DNA from: Sphingobium sp. BYY-5
GTDB taxonomy: Bacteria > Pseudomonadota > Alphaproteobacteria > Sphingomonadales > Sphingomonadaceae
Assembly: GCF_022758885.1 (NCBI RefSeq)
Contig: NZ_JALEBH010000001.1
Coordinates: forward strand, 2,883,501 to 2,947,500
DNA: 64,000 nt
Direction of reading: 5' to 3'
Shown here: positions 19,744 to 28,667 of the stretch, one piece after another
How positions within the stretch are numbered: the stretch's first letter is position 1
Layout: each line of letters begins with the position of its first letter
Position numbers and translations under genes: made by a program
The notes under the pieces: model-generated
What the model was told of the DNA's origin: nothing
Databases searched by the model: none
The model's input: only the letters and a program-made list of their open reading frames with translations

Positions 19744-21732
19744 TCAAAGTTCGATGCCGTCGGCAGGGTCCATCGTCGCCTGCCGGGCGACGGACGTGAC
19801 CTGCTGACGAAGGCTGCGCGCCTTGGCGGCGTCCACATCGGGTTCGTCGTCCAACACGTCGAACTCGTGCCCGGCGGGACGTTCCGGCTGCGCGATCTCC
19901 TCATGTTCGGGCAATTCCGGTTCGCGACGGATGCCAGCGTTTGCAGAGTCAGTGCTGACGCCCGCGGTGCTGCCCTGCGCTGCGTCTGCTGATGCAAGGG
20001 GGATCGTCAACGCTGACCAGTCGTCGGCCGGCAGCGTCGATCGCTTCGGGCTCGCGGGCTTTGGCGGCGGGAGAAGCCGCTCCCTGAACCGGAAATCCTC
20101 GTAATAGCGCGCCTTCTTCGCCCGGACCGGCGGCACGCCCGCGACCAGCAGCAATTCGTCGGTGGGCGGAAGCTGCATCACCTCGCCGGGAGTAAGCAGC
20201 GGCCGGGCCGTCTCCTGCCGTGAGACCATGAGATGCCCCAGCCAGGGCGACAGCCGATGGCCGGCATAGTTGGTGGAATCGCGCATTTCGGTCGCGGTGC
20301 CGAGCGCATCAGACACGCGCTTGGCGGTCCGCTCGTCATTGGTGGCGAAGGCGACGCGCACATGACAGTTGTCGAGCACGCTGTTGTTTGCGCCATAAGC
20401 CTTCTCGATCTGGTTGAGGCTCTGCGCGATCAGAAAGCTCTTGATGCCGTAGCCCGCCATGAACGCCAGCGCGCTCTCGAAGAAGTCGAGCCGACCGAGC
20501 GCCGGAAACTCGTCCAGCATCAGCAGGAGCCGATGGCGATTGGCGGATGTGTTGAGGTCTTCGGTCAGGCGGCGACCGACCTGATTGAGAAGAAGACGGA
20601 TGAGCGGCTTCGTGCGGTTGATGTCGGACGGCGGCACCACGAGGTAGAGGCTGACGGGTCGTTCTCCCGTAACCAAATCGGCAATGCGCCAATCGCAGCG
20701 CGCCGTTACTTTCGCCACCACGGGATCGCGATAAAGCCCGAGGAATGACATCGCTGTGGAAAGCACGCCTGAGCGTTCGTTGTCGGACTTGTTCAGCAGC
20801 TCGCGCGCCGATGACGCGATAACGGGATGAATGCCGGCCTCGCCGAGGTGTGGCGTGTTCATCATCGCGCGCAATGTCGCCTCGACGGGGCGCTTTGGAT
20901 CGGAGAGGAAGTTGGCGACGCCGGCGAGCGTCTTGTCGGCTTCCGCATAGAGGACGTGAAGGATCGCGCCGACCAGCAGCGAATGGCTGGTCTTTTCCCA
21001 GTGATTCCGTTTGTCGAGCGCGCCTTCGGGATCGACCAAAATGTCGGCGATATTCTGCACGTCGCGGACTTCCTTATCGCCGCGCCGTACCTCCAGCAGC
21101 GGATTGTAGGCCGATGACGCAGGATTGGTCGGATCGAAGAGCAGCGTCCGGCCGTGACGCGAGCGGAAGCCTGCCGTCAGCCCCCAGTTCTCTCCCTTGA
21201 TGTCGTGAATGATGGTGCTGCCGGGCCAGGTCAGCAGCGTTGGAACGACGAGACCAACGCCCTTGCCGCTCCGCGTCGGCGCGAAGCACAACACATGCTC
21301 CGGCCCGTCATGGCGCAGATAGTCGCGATCAAGCCGGCCGAGCACCACGCCGTCCGGGCCGAGCAACCCGGCCGCCCTGATCTCCTCCGGCTCCGCCCAT
21401 CGCGCCGAACCGTAGGTCGCGACGTTCTTCGCCTGCCGCGCCCGAACAAGAGAAAGTCCGATGGCGACGGCGATGGAGATGAAGCCGCCGGAGGCAGCGA
21501 TGATCGCCCCCTCGACGAAGATGGAGGGAGCATATGCGTCGTAGAAATACCACCACCAGAAGAAGGCGGGTGGATAGTGGATCGGCCAGCCCACCACGAT
21601 GAACCATGGTTCGCCGAGTTGAGCCTGAAAGCCGAGCCGCCAAGCCGTCCATTGCGTCGCCGTCCATGTGGTCAGAAGGACGATGGTGAAAACGACGGCG
21701 ACCTGGCCCCAAAGGATCTGACCTCCACGCAT
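19744..21732 (-). CDS. traG: Type IV coupling protein TraG (VirD4-like)
   Basis: 662 residues. Two N-terminal membrane segments (VAVVFTIVLLTTWTATQWTA and a region near residues 65-95) are followed by a P-loop ATPase domain with Walker A CFAPTRSGKGVGLVVPTLL and Walker B LLLMLDEFPALGRL, plus FLIAQSLNQIEKAYG. It carries the relaxase-DNA complex to the channel. The ATG at 21732 (MRGGQILWG) has GGAG six bases upstream and is preferred over an ATG six codons earlier. Confidence 0.94.
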   Translation of the reverse strand: MRGGQILWGQVAVVFTIVLLTTWTATQWTAWRLGFQAQLGEPWFIVVGWPIHYPPAFFWWWYFYDAYAPSIFVEGAIIAASGGFISIAVAIGLSLVRARQAKNVATYGSARWAEPEEIRAAGLLGPDGVVLGRLDRDYLRHDGPEHVLCFAPTRSGKGVGLVVPTLLTWPGSTIIHDIKGENWGLTAGFRSRHGRTLLFDPTNPASSAYNPLLEVRRGDKEVRDVQNIADILVDPEGALDKRNHWEKTSHSLLVGAILHVLYAEADKTLAGVANFLSDPKRPVEATLRAMMNTPHLGEAGIHPVIASSARELLNKSDNERSGVLSTAMSFLGLYRDPVVAKVTARCDWRIADLVTGERPVSLYLVVPPSDINRTKPLIRLLLNQVGRRLTEDLNTSANRHRLLLMLDEFPALGRLDFFESALAFMAGYGIKSFLIAQSLNQIEKAYGANNSVLDNCHVRVAFATNDERTAKRVSDALGTATEMRDSTNYAGHRLSPWLGHLMVSRQETARPLLTPGEVMQLPPTDELLLVAGVPPVRAKKARYYEDFRFRERLLPPPKPASPKRSTLPADDWSALTIPLASADAAQGSTAGVSTDSANAGIRREPELPEHEEIAQPERPAGHEFDVLDDEPDVDAAKARSLRQQVTSVARQATMDPADGIEL

Positions 21733-21848
21733 ACAAGCTCCGATCGGCAAGAGAGACGGAGCCGATCAGAGAATAAGCCTTCGGGCGACAAGCAACAGAA
21801 AAGATCAGGCATCGGGCTATAGGATACCATGGCGAAGAAATAGGACGG

Positions 21849-22321
21849 TCAGAACCGCGCCGGATTCGACGCTTTACCTGTCCCCGACACGTAGGCGTCG
21901 ATAACGCTGAGAAGATCAGCAAGGATGCGCAGCGACTCGTCCACATCCGGCAACGGGTGATGCAAGGGCTGCGGATAGCGAAGGCTTGCAGCGCATGGGG
22001 TTTGTCGAGCATGTCGATGAGCGACACGAAATCTCGATTATCGAGAGGGTGCAGGCCGCCGCCGACAGCTCGACGACAGCACCGCTCCAATCCATGCCCC
22101 ATCAACATGAGATACTCTTCGTCTTTTCCCTGTAAGCTAAGTGCCGCCTTCAACGAGAGTTCGATGGCGTGCGCGAAGAGATGGAAGAACGGTAGGCGAA
22201 CGGCATCTAGCGGGGCGGTGCATCGCCTCAGTCGGTCGGCCGCTTCTCCATACGCTTTCGCCAAGGAGAGATATTGCAGGTTGCGACCGAGTTCGGCGGT
22301 CCGGTCGCCCCCGACTATCAA
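21849..22321 (-). pseudogene. HEPN-like hypothetical protein, frameshifted
   Basis: The first part reads LRRCTAPLDAVRLPFFHLFA and HAIELSLKAALSLQG, a helical pattern like HEPN-family proteins. After KPHALQA (about 21983) the frame becomes non-protein-like. In the next frame sensible sequence continues: LRYPQPLHHPLPDVDESLRI, then LADLLSVIDAYVSGTGK and a stop at 21849. A single missing base in CAAGCCTTCGC would restore one frame of about 157 residues. A TTG start overlaps the upstream stop (TTGA). It could be decay or a sequencing error. The family assignment is tentative. Confidence 0.6.
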
Positions 22322-22626
22322 ACGCGATCATCCGACGACGGTCGCGCGTCGATCGCGGCCTGTTCAAGAATCTTGCGGTAGCCGGTCTTCGTCATCCACT
22401 GCGCGCGGGCGAGATGACTTTCCCAGCAGGCGCGGGTGCGATCGGTTTCGGCGACCGGATCACGATGCAGCACGATTCGCGCCACCTCCGTCCAGTCCGC
22501 CTTGTCTGCCTCGGCGTCAAGCAGGCGCATGTAGGTCACAAAATGTGCCTCGTCATAGGTCGTGATCTCCGGCCCGGTCGGAGCGAGATCATCGACATCG
22601 GGGTCAAGCTCGGGTCGCACCCGCAT
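22318..22626 (-). CDS. DUF2285-type small protein
   Basis: 102 residues with the pattern TTYDEAHFVTYMRLLDAEAD, then WTEVARIVLHRDP and CWESHLARAQWMTKTGYRKI. I recall this arrangement as typical of small DUF2285-labelled proteins near traG in alphaproteobacterial ICEs. It is thought to be DNA-binding. It is divergent from the XRE gene at 22734, with an operator-like repeat between them. The domain number is from memory and could be a related family. Confidence 0.65.
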   Translation of the reverse strand: MRVRPELDPDVDDLAPTGPEITTYDEAHFVTYMRLLDAEADKADWTEVARIVLHRDPVAETDRTRACWESHLARAQWMTKTGYRKILEQAAIDARPSSDDRV

Positions 22627-22660
22627 TGCACGGCCCTCCTTCGGACCTCTGGCTCATCAG

Positions 22661-22693
22661 AATCCTGAAATGGGATAATCCTGAATCAGGATT
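22661..22693. promoter_or_regulatory. Operator-like repeats between divergent DUF2285 and XRE genes
   Basis: AATCCTGA occurs at 22661 and again at 22677, where it forms a perfect palindrome with TCAGGATT (22677-22693, one central base). It is in the divergent intergenic region and suits a dimeric XRE-type repressor. Confidence 0.6.
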
Positions 22694-22733
22694 AGCGGAA
22701 CAGCTCCCCTTTTTCAACGGAGAGCCTTCCCGA

Positions 22734-22997
22734 ATGCAGAAATCCTTGCGCACGCCCCGACAAATACTTCTGCAATCTCTGCTTGTCGAAGCGCGCAAGG
22801 CCAAAGGACTTACACAGGCCGAGTTGGCGACTGCGCTGGGCAAGCCGCAATCTTTCGTCGCCAAGTATGAGAACGGCGAGCGGCGGATTGATGTTGTAGA
22901 GTTCGTGGACATTACTGCGGTCCTGGGCGTGTCCACCGCCGATCTCCTGGCCAGAATTGAGCCGGTCGCGGCCATGTCGCGCCGCTCCGGCGAGTGA
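22734..22997 (+). CDS. XRE-family transcriptional regulator
   Basis: 87 residues, mostly one helix-turn-helix domain: VEARKAKGLTQAELATALGK, PQSFVAKYENGERRIDVVEF, VDITAVLGVSTADLLARIEP. The ATG at 22734 is preferred over the longer frame from 22626, which would include the operator. It is probably autoregulatory through the palindrome just upstream and may control transfer genes. Confidence 0.85.
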   Translation: MQKSLRTPRQILLQSLLVEARKAKGLTQAELATALGKPQSFVAKYENGERRIDVVEFVDITAVLGVSTADLLARIEPVAAMSRRSGE

Positions 22998-23023
22998 ATA
23001 CCACAGGCAAGGACGAATCGGAG

Positions 23024-23044
23024 TGATCGTTCCTGGAACGATCA
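23024..23044. promoter_or_regulatory. Perfect 21-bp palindrome upstream of the second XRE gene
   Basis: Arms TGATCGTTCC (23024-23033) and GGAACGATCA (23035-23044) flank one central T. It lies 25 bp before the disrupted XRE gene and 27 bp after the first XRE stop. It is a likely operator. Confidence 0.65.
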
Positions 23045-23069
23045 TTCCTGCGCTGGTTCCTCTCGCGCC

Positions 23070-23286
23070 ATGGATCTCAAGGAGGTCATGGCGGTCAACC
23101 TGCGTCGGACGCGTCAAGAACATGACGCAAGAGGAACTGGCTGATCGCGCCAGCCTGAGCGCCCGCTATATCGGCGCAATCGAACGCGCGGATGTGTCGG
23201 CCAGTGTTACGGTGTTGGGGCAGATTGCCGATGCGCTCGGAATCGAACCGGGCGAGCTTCTGAAATCGTCAGACGGATCGCGCTGA
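23070..23286 (+). pseudogene. XRE-family regulator with N-terminal frameshift
   Basis: The ATG at 23070 reads MDLKEVMAVNLRRTRQE, a standard XRE N terminus. At about 23118 the frame is lost; the rest, in another frame, reads MTQEELADRASLSARYIGAI, ERADVSASVTVLGQIADALG, IEPGELLKSS. About five bases appear to be missing from the first helix. A shortened product could start inside, but the first HTH helix would be absent. The 3' end overlaps the convergent LysR gene by 18 bp. Confidence 0.65.
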
Positions 23287-24228
23287 CCGGCTCATTTGGA
23301 TTGCCAGATCGAGCATGTTCCGGAGCGCCGGGCTACGGTTGTGCGGTGACCATACGGCGCTGAATTGAGCTTGCTTCGTCTCGTCGGCGATCGAGCGGAA
23401 CACGACGCCCGGAAACTGGACATGGGTCGTGGCTTCGCTGGTCAGCGTAATGCCGTCACCCGCTGCCACCATGTGCATCAGCGTGTCTCGGCCGACATCG
23501 AAACGATGGATATGCGGGGACCGCGCCCGCTCGACGACGCGGTGCACGACGTGATCGAACACTTGGGGGCCTGAACCGCCGTCGCGGACAAGAAAGGTTT
23601 CCGGTGCAAGATCGGCCCAGGTGATAGCCAGCGATGAGACCAGTGGGTGCTCCGCCGGCAAAGCGATCACAAGGGGTTCTTGCCAGAGTTCACGGGAGTG
23701 GCAGTCCGGGGCTTCGACCGCGCCAACGACAAAGGCGACATCAAGCTTGCCGTCGCGCACCAGGGCGATCGTCTCGGAGGATCGGCCCTCCATGATGGCT
23801 TGCTCGACTTTCGGATAGGCTGCACGAAACCGGCTGCGCAGATCGGCAAGAAAGCCGAAGGCGATGGAGGTGTGCAGCCCGATGGCGAGCCGACCCTCTC
23901 CACCATTGGAAACAGCACCCGCGGTCCGCACTGCATAGTCGAGATGGTCGATACCGGCCGATACTTCGGCGATGAACCGTCGCCCGGCTTCGGTCAGCCG
24001 CACGCCGCGATGCCGTCGCTCGAACAGAACGATACCAAGCGCCTCTTCCAGCGCCTTGATCCGGGCGCTGACGCTCGACTGCGTAACCCCTAATACATTC
24101 GCAGCATGACGGAAGTTCAGGACGTCGCCGACGACAACCGCATGACGAAGCGCAACGAGTGGAATTTGCCCAAGCTGAGCTTGGGCAAATTCGGTTGACT
24201 TGTTCCGGGTCCGTGCGCTTCGCCGCAT
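23269..24228 (-). CDS. LysR-family transcriptional regulator
   Basis: About 319 residues: N-terminal winged helix (LRHAVVVGDVLNFRHAANVL, GVTQSSVSARIKALEEALG, IVLFERRHRGVRLTEAGRRF) and a C-terminal effector-binding domain. It directly follows the MFS gene on the same strand. LysR proteins usually control a neighbouring gene in response to a small ligand, so the MFS/OYE/LLM set is a candidate target. The start is uncertain; ATG 24228 is the first after the MFS stop. Confidence 0.87.
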   Translation of the reverse strand: MRRSARTRNKSTEFAQAQLGQIPLVALRHAVVVGDVLNFRHAANVLGVTQSSVSARIKALEEALGIVLFERRHRGVRLTEAGRRFIAEVSAGIDHLDYAVRTAGAVSNGGEGRLAIGLHTSIAFGFLADLRSRFRAAYPKVEQAIMEGRSSETIALVRDGKLDVAFVVGAVEAPDCHSRELWQEPLVIALPAEHPLVSSLAITWADLAPETFLVRDGGSGPQVFDHVVHRVVERARSPHIHRFDVGRDTLMHMVAAGDGITLTSEATTHVQFPGVVFRSIADETKQAQFSAVWSPHNRSPALRNMLDLAIQMSRSARSV

Positions 24229-24262
24229 CTTACGTCGTCTCGTCGGCTTCGGAGTGCATCGG

Positions 24263-25486
24263 TTAAGCCTCGCTTGCCGCGGGCCTGACCTCACCCCGGC
24301 TGTGATGCGCTTCGCGTTTGTCGAGATAGCCGCTCCACAAGGTCAGCAGCAGGCCGACGCCGACCATGATGGCGCCAACCCACGGCGTAGCACCCAGTCC
24401 CAGGCGGGAGTCGGCCACCGTTCCACCGATGAAGGCGCCAAGCGCGATCCCGGCATTCGCAGCCGACACGTTGATGGTGGAAGCGATATCAACGCTTCCG
24501 GGCCGATAACGCATGGCAAGCTGCACGACATAAAGCGCCAGACCCGGAATGTTGCAGAACATCAGCGCGCCGAGCACGCCGAGCGTCAGGATCGAACCGA
24601 TCATGGACGGAGCTGTGAAGGCGAAGATCAACAGCACGGCCGCCTGCGCGCCGAGCATCAGCACCAGCGCCGGCACCACCGCCTTGTCGGACACCCGACC
24701 ACCGAGGAAGTTGCCGACGATCACCGACACGCCGTAGAGGGCAAGCATCCAAGCCACGCCATTCGGGCTGAAGCCCGTGATGTCCGCGAGGATGCTGGGG
24801 AGATAGGCGAAGGCGACGAACGTGCCGCCCCAGGCGCAGAAATTCATGCCGAACGCCATCAGCAGCCGCCCGCTACCGAGCACCTTGATCTGGTCCATGA
24901 GGCTTCCTGCCGGCGCGATGTCGATCTTCCGGGGCAAGGTCGCCGCCATGGCGACGAACGACACAAAGCCCACTGCCGCGACGAACCAATAGGACATGGG
25001 CCAGCCGAAGCGCTGGCCGATGACGGTGGCTATCGGCACGCCGGCCGCGACCGCGATCGACAGGCCACCGAACACGATCGCCACCGCCGAAGCTCTTCGG
25101 TCTTCCGAAACGAAACTCGCGGCGATGGCCGCGCCAACGCCGAAGAAGATGCCGTGCGGCAGCGCAGTGACGACGCGCGCGGCGATGAGCACCTCATAGC
25201 TGGTGCTCATCGCCGCTGCTGCATTGGCGACCACGAACAATGCCATTACCGCCAGCATCAGCGTCTTGCGCGAAAGGCTTCCCGTCAGGGCTGCGAGGAT
25301 TGGCGACCCAAAACTGACCCCCAACGCATAGCCGCTGATGACCAGCCCGGCACGTGCGAGATTGACCCCGAAGTCATCGGCAATCTGCGGGAGAACGCCG
25401 ACGCTCGCATATTCGGTGGTGCCGATGGCGAATCCGCCGACCATCATCGCCAACAAGGCGGGCAGTCTGTTCGTGCTCGTACTCAA
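24263..25486 (-). CDS. MFS transporter, drug/sugar efflux type
   Basis: 407 residues with 12 predicted membrane segments. The N terminus LPALLAMMVGGFAIGTTEYA and VGVLPQIADDFGV resembles the AraJ/NepI/YdhP efflux branch of the major facilitator superfamily; the MFS motif-A region is SFGSPILAALTGSLSRKTLM. It likely exports a small organic compound. The ATG overlaps the stop of the ene-reductase gene (ATGA), so the two are cotranscribed. Confidence 0.88.
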   Translation of the reverse strand: MSTSTNRLPALLAMMVGGFAIGTTEYASVGVLPQIADDFGVNLARAGLVISGYALGVSFGSPILAALTGSLSRKTLMLAVMALFVVANAAAAMSTSYEVLIAARVVTALPHGIFFGVGAAIAASFVSEDRRASAVAIVFGGLSIAVAAGVPIATVIGQRFGWPMSYWFVAAVGFVSFVAMAATLPRKIDIAPAGSLMDQIKVLGSGRLLMAFGMNFCAWGGTFVAFAYLPSILADITGFSPNGVAWMLALYGVSVIVGNFLGGRVSDKAVVPALVLMLGAQAAVLLIFAFTAPSMIGSILTLGVLGALMFCNIPGLALYVVQLAMRYRPGSVDIASTINVSAANAGIALGAFIGGTVADSRLGLGATPWVGAIMVGVGLLLTLWSGYLDKREAHHSRGEVRPAASEA

Positions 25487-26628
25487 AGGGAATCTGCCTT
25501 CTCGGGTTGGGCCGCGGCCGCACGCGTGGCGCTGGGGTCAAAGGTCGGGTAGTCGGTGTAGCCATGGGCATCGCCGCCGTAGTGGGTGTCGCGGTCGGCT
25601 TGTGCGAGCGGCCAGCCGTTGCGAAGCCGGGCGACGAGGTCCGGGTTGGCGATGAAGGGCTCGCCGAAGCCGGCGATATCGATCAGGCCATTGGCGATGT
25701 GCTGTTGGGCTCGCTCGCGCGTCATGCCGCCGGCAAGGATCAATACGCCTTTGAAACGACCCCGAAACCGCACGAGAAATTCCGAAGGGATAGCTGCGCT
25801 GCCCCGCGATTTCTGGTCCATGAGATGGACGTAGGCGATGCCGCGCGTCGACAGTTCGTCGGCTAGGTGGAGATAGGTTTCCTCGATCTCGGGATAGGCT
25901 CCCATGTCGAAGAGCCCGCCGAAGGGAGACAGCCGCACCGCGGTCTTCGCCGCGCCGATCCCGGCGATGACGGCGTCGATCGTCTCAAGCAGGAAACGGG
26001 TGCGGCCTTTCAGCGTGTCGCCGCGATAGGCATCGGTGCGGTCGTTGACGAGCGGATTGATGAATTGTTCGATCAGATAGCCGTTCGCACCGTGAAGCTC
26101 GACGCCATCGAACCCCGCCTCGACCGCATTGGCGGCAGCCTTGGCGAAATCGTCGATTACCCCACGCACTTCCTCGGTCGAGAGTGCTCGTGGTCGGGAG
26201 ACATCGACAGGCCCCGCAGAGCCGTCTCCGCGATACCCCCATGCCTGGGAGTTGGCGGCGATCCTGTCGGTCGAACTGACCGGCGCGATCCCGCCAGGCT
26301 GGTTCGAAACATGGCTCACACGTCCGACGTGCCAGAGCTGGGCGAAGATCACGCCGCCTTCTGCGTGAACCGCTTCGGTGGTCTTGCGCCAACCGGCAAT
26401 TTGCTCGTCGGTGTAGATGCCCGGGATGAACAGAAAGCCTTCGGCCGCGCGCGAAATCGGCGTCCCTTCGGTGACGATCAGGCCGGCGCTGGCGCGCTGA
26501 CGGTAGTAGGTCGCTGTGAGATCGTCAGCGATCCCGTCGCGCGTCCGCGCCCGCGTCATGGGGGCCATCGCGATGCGATTGCGCAGCGCCAGGTCCCCGC
26601 GCTTAAACGGCTGAAACAGCTCACTCAT
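25483..26628 (-). CDS. Old Yellow Enzyme family ene-reductase (NemA-like)
   Basis: 381 residues, FMN-dependent TIM barrel: LFQPFKRGDLALRNRIAMAP, MTRARTRDGIADDLTATYY, YRQRASAGLIVTEGTPIS, ELHGANGYLIEQFINPLVND (HGAN active-site His/Asn), RTDAYRGDTLKGRTRFLLE. These enzymes use NAD(P)H to reduce activated alkenes, nitroesters or quinones. It overlaps the LLM gene by 8 bases and the MFS gene by 4. The context suggests a detoxification or catabolic operon. Confidence 0.93.
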   Translation of the reverse strand: MSELFQPFKRGDLALRNRIAMAPMTRARTRDGIADDLTATYYRQRASAGLIVTEGTPISRAAEGFLFIPGIYTDEQIAGWRKTTEAVHAEGGVIFAQLWHVGRVSHVSNQPGGIAPVSSTDRIAANSQAWGYRGDGSAGPVDVSRPRALSTEEVRGVIDDFAKAAANAVEAGFDGVELHGANGYLIEQFINPLVNDRTDAYRGDTLKGRTRFLLETIDAVIAGIGAAKTAVRLSPFGGLFDMGAYPEIEETYLHLADELSTRGIAYVHLMDQKSRGSAAIPSEFLVRFRGRFKGVLILAGGMTRERAQQHIANGLIDIAGFGEPFIANPDLVARLRNGWPLAQADRDTHYGGDAHGYTDYPTFDPSATRAAAAQPEKADSL

Positions 26629-27658
26629 GGACGAATTCCTTGTCAGGGCTGGGACGTGGACCGGCTGCCGTCTTGCCGATCCTGGGCAGGATCTCGCGGG
26701 CAAATTCGTCGATCACCTCTGGCAGCGGCCGGCGGCAGGGCCGCAGCAGCACGGCCAGATGATCGACGCCTGCGCCGTGAAGGTGTTCAAGGTGGTCGAG
26801 GAACGGCTTGCGGCCGATGCGCGCGCCGAACCGGCGGGGCGTCGGCAACTCGTCGGGATCATCGGCAAGATCGAGATGAAAGGCGCTGATGAAGACGCCG
26901 CGATCGAGGCCAGCGGCCGCTCGAAGCCGGCGGAACTCAGCCGCCTGCGCCGCCATCCGATCGAGATTGCCGGGATAGACGAAGCGCCCATCCATGTTGC
27001 CAGCAATCCACTCGTCGGATTGCCGACCGTTACCGGCGATGATGGTGGGAATGGTTCTTCGCGCAGGCTTAGGGAGCAGGTCGAGTTCGGCGGCTATGCG
27101 TCCGTCGCCGAGCGGCAAGCCGCCGTCTTTCCAGGCGTCGCGCATATAGGCGAGGTTCTGGCGGAAGGTCTCGCCACGGCCCTCGAAGTCGATACCGAGC
27201 AGCGGATACTCCACGGGCCGGTCGCCCGAAGCGAGGCCGAGGATCAGCCGGCCGCCCGACAGGTGATCGACGGAAGCGGCGGCCTTGGCCACCATCATGG
27301 GATGGCGGAGCGGCAGGACGATGCCTGCCGTGCCGAGCGCGACATGCTTCGTGACCCCGGCGAGGAAGCCCAGATTGACGAAGGGATCGTAGATCGAGCC
27401 CGCGTCGCCGAAGTTCCTCGGGTCGAAGACGGGGACGTCGCGCATCCAGATCGCGGCGAAGCCCGAAACGTCGATTTGCCGGACCAACTCCGGGTAGGGA
27501 GAAAGGTCGGGCACGCCGTGCGGGCGTCCGTCCGCGATGCGGCGCGCTTCACCCTCCGGCGACCAATCGTTATCGAGCGGAAGTTCAATGCCCAGTGTCA
27601 GTTGGCCGGGACGATTAATCAGACCGAGTGCGGTCGTGTGGCGGGAATTCGTATTCAT
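26621..27658 (-). CDS. LLM-class flavin-dependent oxidoreductase
   Basis: 345 residues with luciferase-like motifs: AAIWMRDVPVFDPRNFGDAG, LGTAGIVLPLRHPMMVAKAA, ASVDHLSGGRLILGLASGDR, and TIPTIIAGNGRQSDEWIA. These are F420- or FMN-linked monooxygenases or reductases; the substrate is unknown. It is the first gene of the LLM-OYE-MFS operon, divergent from the LysR gene at 27750. ATG at 27658 is the likely start. Confidence 0.88.
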   Translation of the reverse strand: MNTNSRHTTALGLINRPGQLTLGIELPLDNDWSPEGEARRIADGRPHGVPDLSPYPELVRQIDVSGFAAIWMRDVPVFDPRNFGDAGSIYDPFVNLGFLAGVTKHVALGTAGIVLPLRHPMMVAKAAASVDHLSGGRLILGLASGDRPVEYPLLGIDFEGRGETFRQNLAYMRDAWKDGGLPLGDGRIAAELDLLPKPARRTIPTIIAGNGRQSDEWIAGNMDGRFVYPGNLDRMAAQAAEFRRLRAAAGLDRGVFISAFHLDLADDPDELPTPRRFGARIGRKPFLDHLEHLHGAGVDHLAVLLRPCRRPLPEVIDEFAREILPRIGKTAAGPRPSPDKEFVHE

Positions 27659-27749
27659 GCTCACACCGTAACCACTCGTCATTCATTCGATAATCCGCTA
27701 TTATGGAACGTCAGTGGTGAAATGAATTCGTGAGTGAGGATGAGTGGCC
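27659..27749. promoter_or_regulatory. Divergent promoter region, LLM operon / LysR
   Basis: 91 bp, AT-richer than its surroundings (TCATTCATTCGATAATCC, CGCTATTATGGAACG), between divergent genes. This is where a LysR regulator would normally bind. No exact T-N11-A box is claimed. Confidence 0.5.
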
Positions 27750-28667
27750 ATGAACAATCGTGCCGGAGAGATGGAGGTGTTCGTCGAGGCCGTTGATCGC
27801 GGCAGCTTTGCCGGCGCAAGTCGGGCGCTCGGCCTGTCGCCTTCGGCCGTCAGTAAGGTCGTTGGCCGCATCGAAACCCGACTTGGGACAAACCTGCTGA
27901 TCCGTTCGACGCGCTCGCTCAGTCTCACGCAGGAAGGCGAGATCTACCTGCGGCGTGCGCGTAATGTGCTGGCCGAGATTGACGATACGGAGCGCAGCAT
28001 CACCTCGGGATCGTGCTCCACACCGCGCGGCCTGCTTAGGGTCAACGCCTCGGTGCCCATTGCTCACTGCGCGATAACACCGCTCCTGCCAGCTTTCCTC
28101 GCCCGCTTCCCCGAGATCGAAATCGACCTTTCGCTCGATGACGGCATGGTTGATTTGATCGAGAATCGAACAGACGTGGCAATCCGCGTCGGGCCGCTGC
28201 AAGATTCCGGCCTCAAAGCCCGGAAGCTATTGGAAAGCCGTTATGCCGTCGTCGCCGCTCCCTCTTATCTGAAAAGCGCTCCGCCACTGCGGACACCGGC
28301 CGACATCGCCCAGCATCAGTGTATCGGCTTCAACTTCCGGCGCTCGATGCACGAATGGCCGTTCCGTCAACGTGAAGACGATACAATGACCTACACCCCG
28401 CTTCGCGGGCGGATGCGGGTCAACAATGGCGAAACCGTCCGAAGGCTTGCTCTCGCCGGCATGGGATTGGCTCGCTTGGCCCGATACCATATCGAGCCGG
28501 ATATCGAGGCGGGTTCGCTAGTGGCGGTGCTTGAGGATTTCAATCCCGGCGACATCGAGCCCGTTAGCGCTGTCTATGTCGGCCATGAGCATCTTGCTGC
28601 ACGTATCCGTGCGTTCGTCGATTTCCTCGCCGAGCATATGGCGGTCGGTTCGAAGGCATCAGCTTAG
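27750..28667 (+). CDS. LysR-family transcriptional regulator
   Basis: 305 residues: winged helix EMEVFVEAVDRGSFAGASRA, LGLSPSAVSKVVGRIETRLG, TNLLIRSTRSLSLTQEGEIY, and a LysR substrate-binding domain. It belongs to the same branch as the LysR at 59630 (shared RAGEMEVFV/RSGEMEVFV start and FNFRR motif). It is divergent from the LLM-OYE-MFS operon, its likely target. Its stop overlaps the convergent relaxase stop by four bases, marking the inner edge of the cargo. Confidence 0.9.
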   Translation: MNNRAGEMEVFVEAVDRGSFAGASRALGLSPSAVSKVVGRIETRLGTNLLIRSTRSLSLTQEGEIYLRRARNVLAEIDDTERSITSGSCSTPRGLLRVNASVPIAHCAITPLLPAFLARFPEIEIDLSLDDGMVDLIENRTDVAIRVGPLQDSGLKARKLLESRYAVVAAPSYLKSAPPLRTPADIAQHQCIGFNFRRSMHEWPFRQREDDTMTYTPLRGRMRVNNGETVRRLALAGMGLARLARYHIEPDIEAGSLVAVLEDFNPGDIEPVSAVYVGHEHLAARIRAFVDFLAEHMAVGSKASA

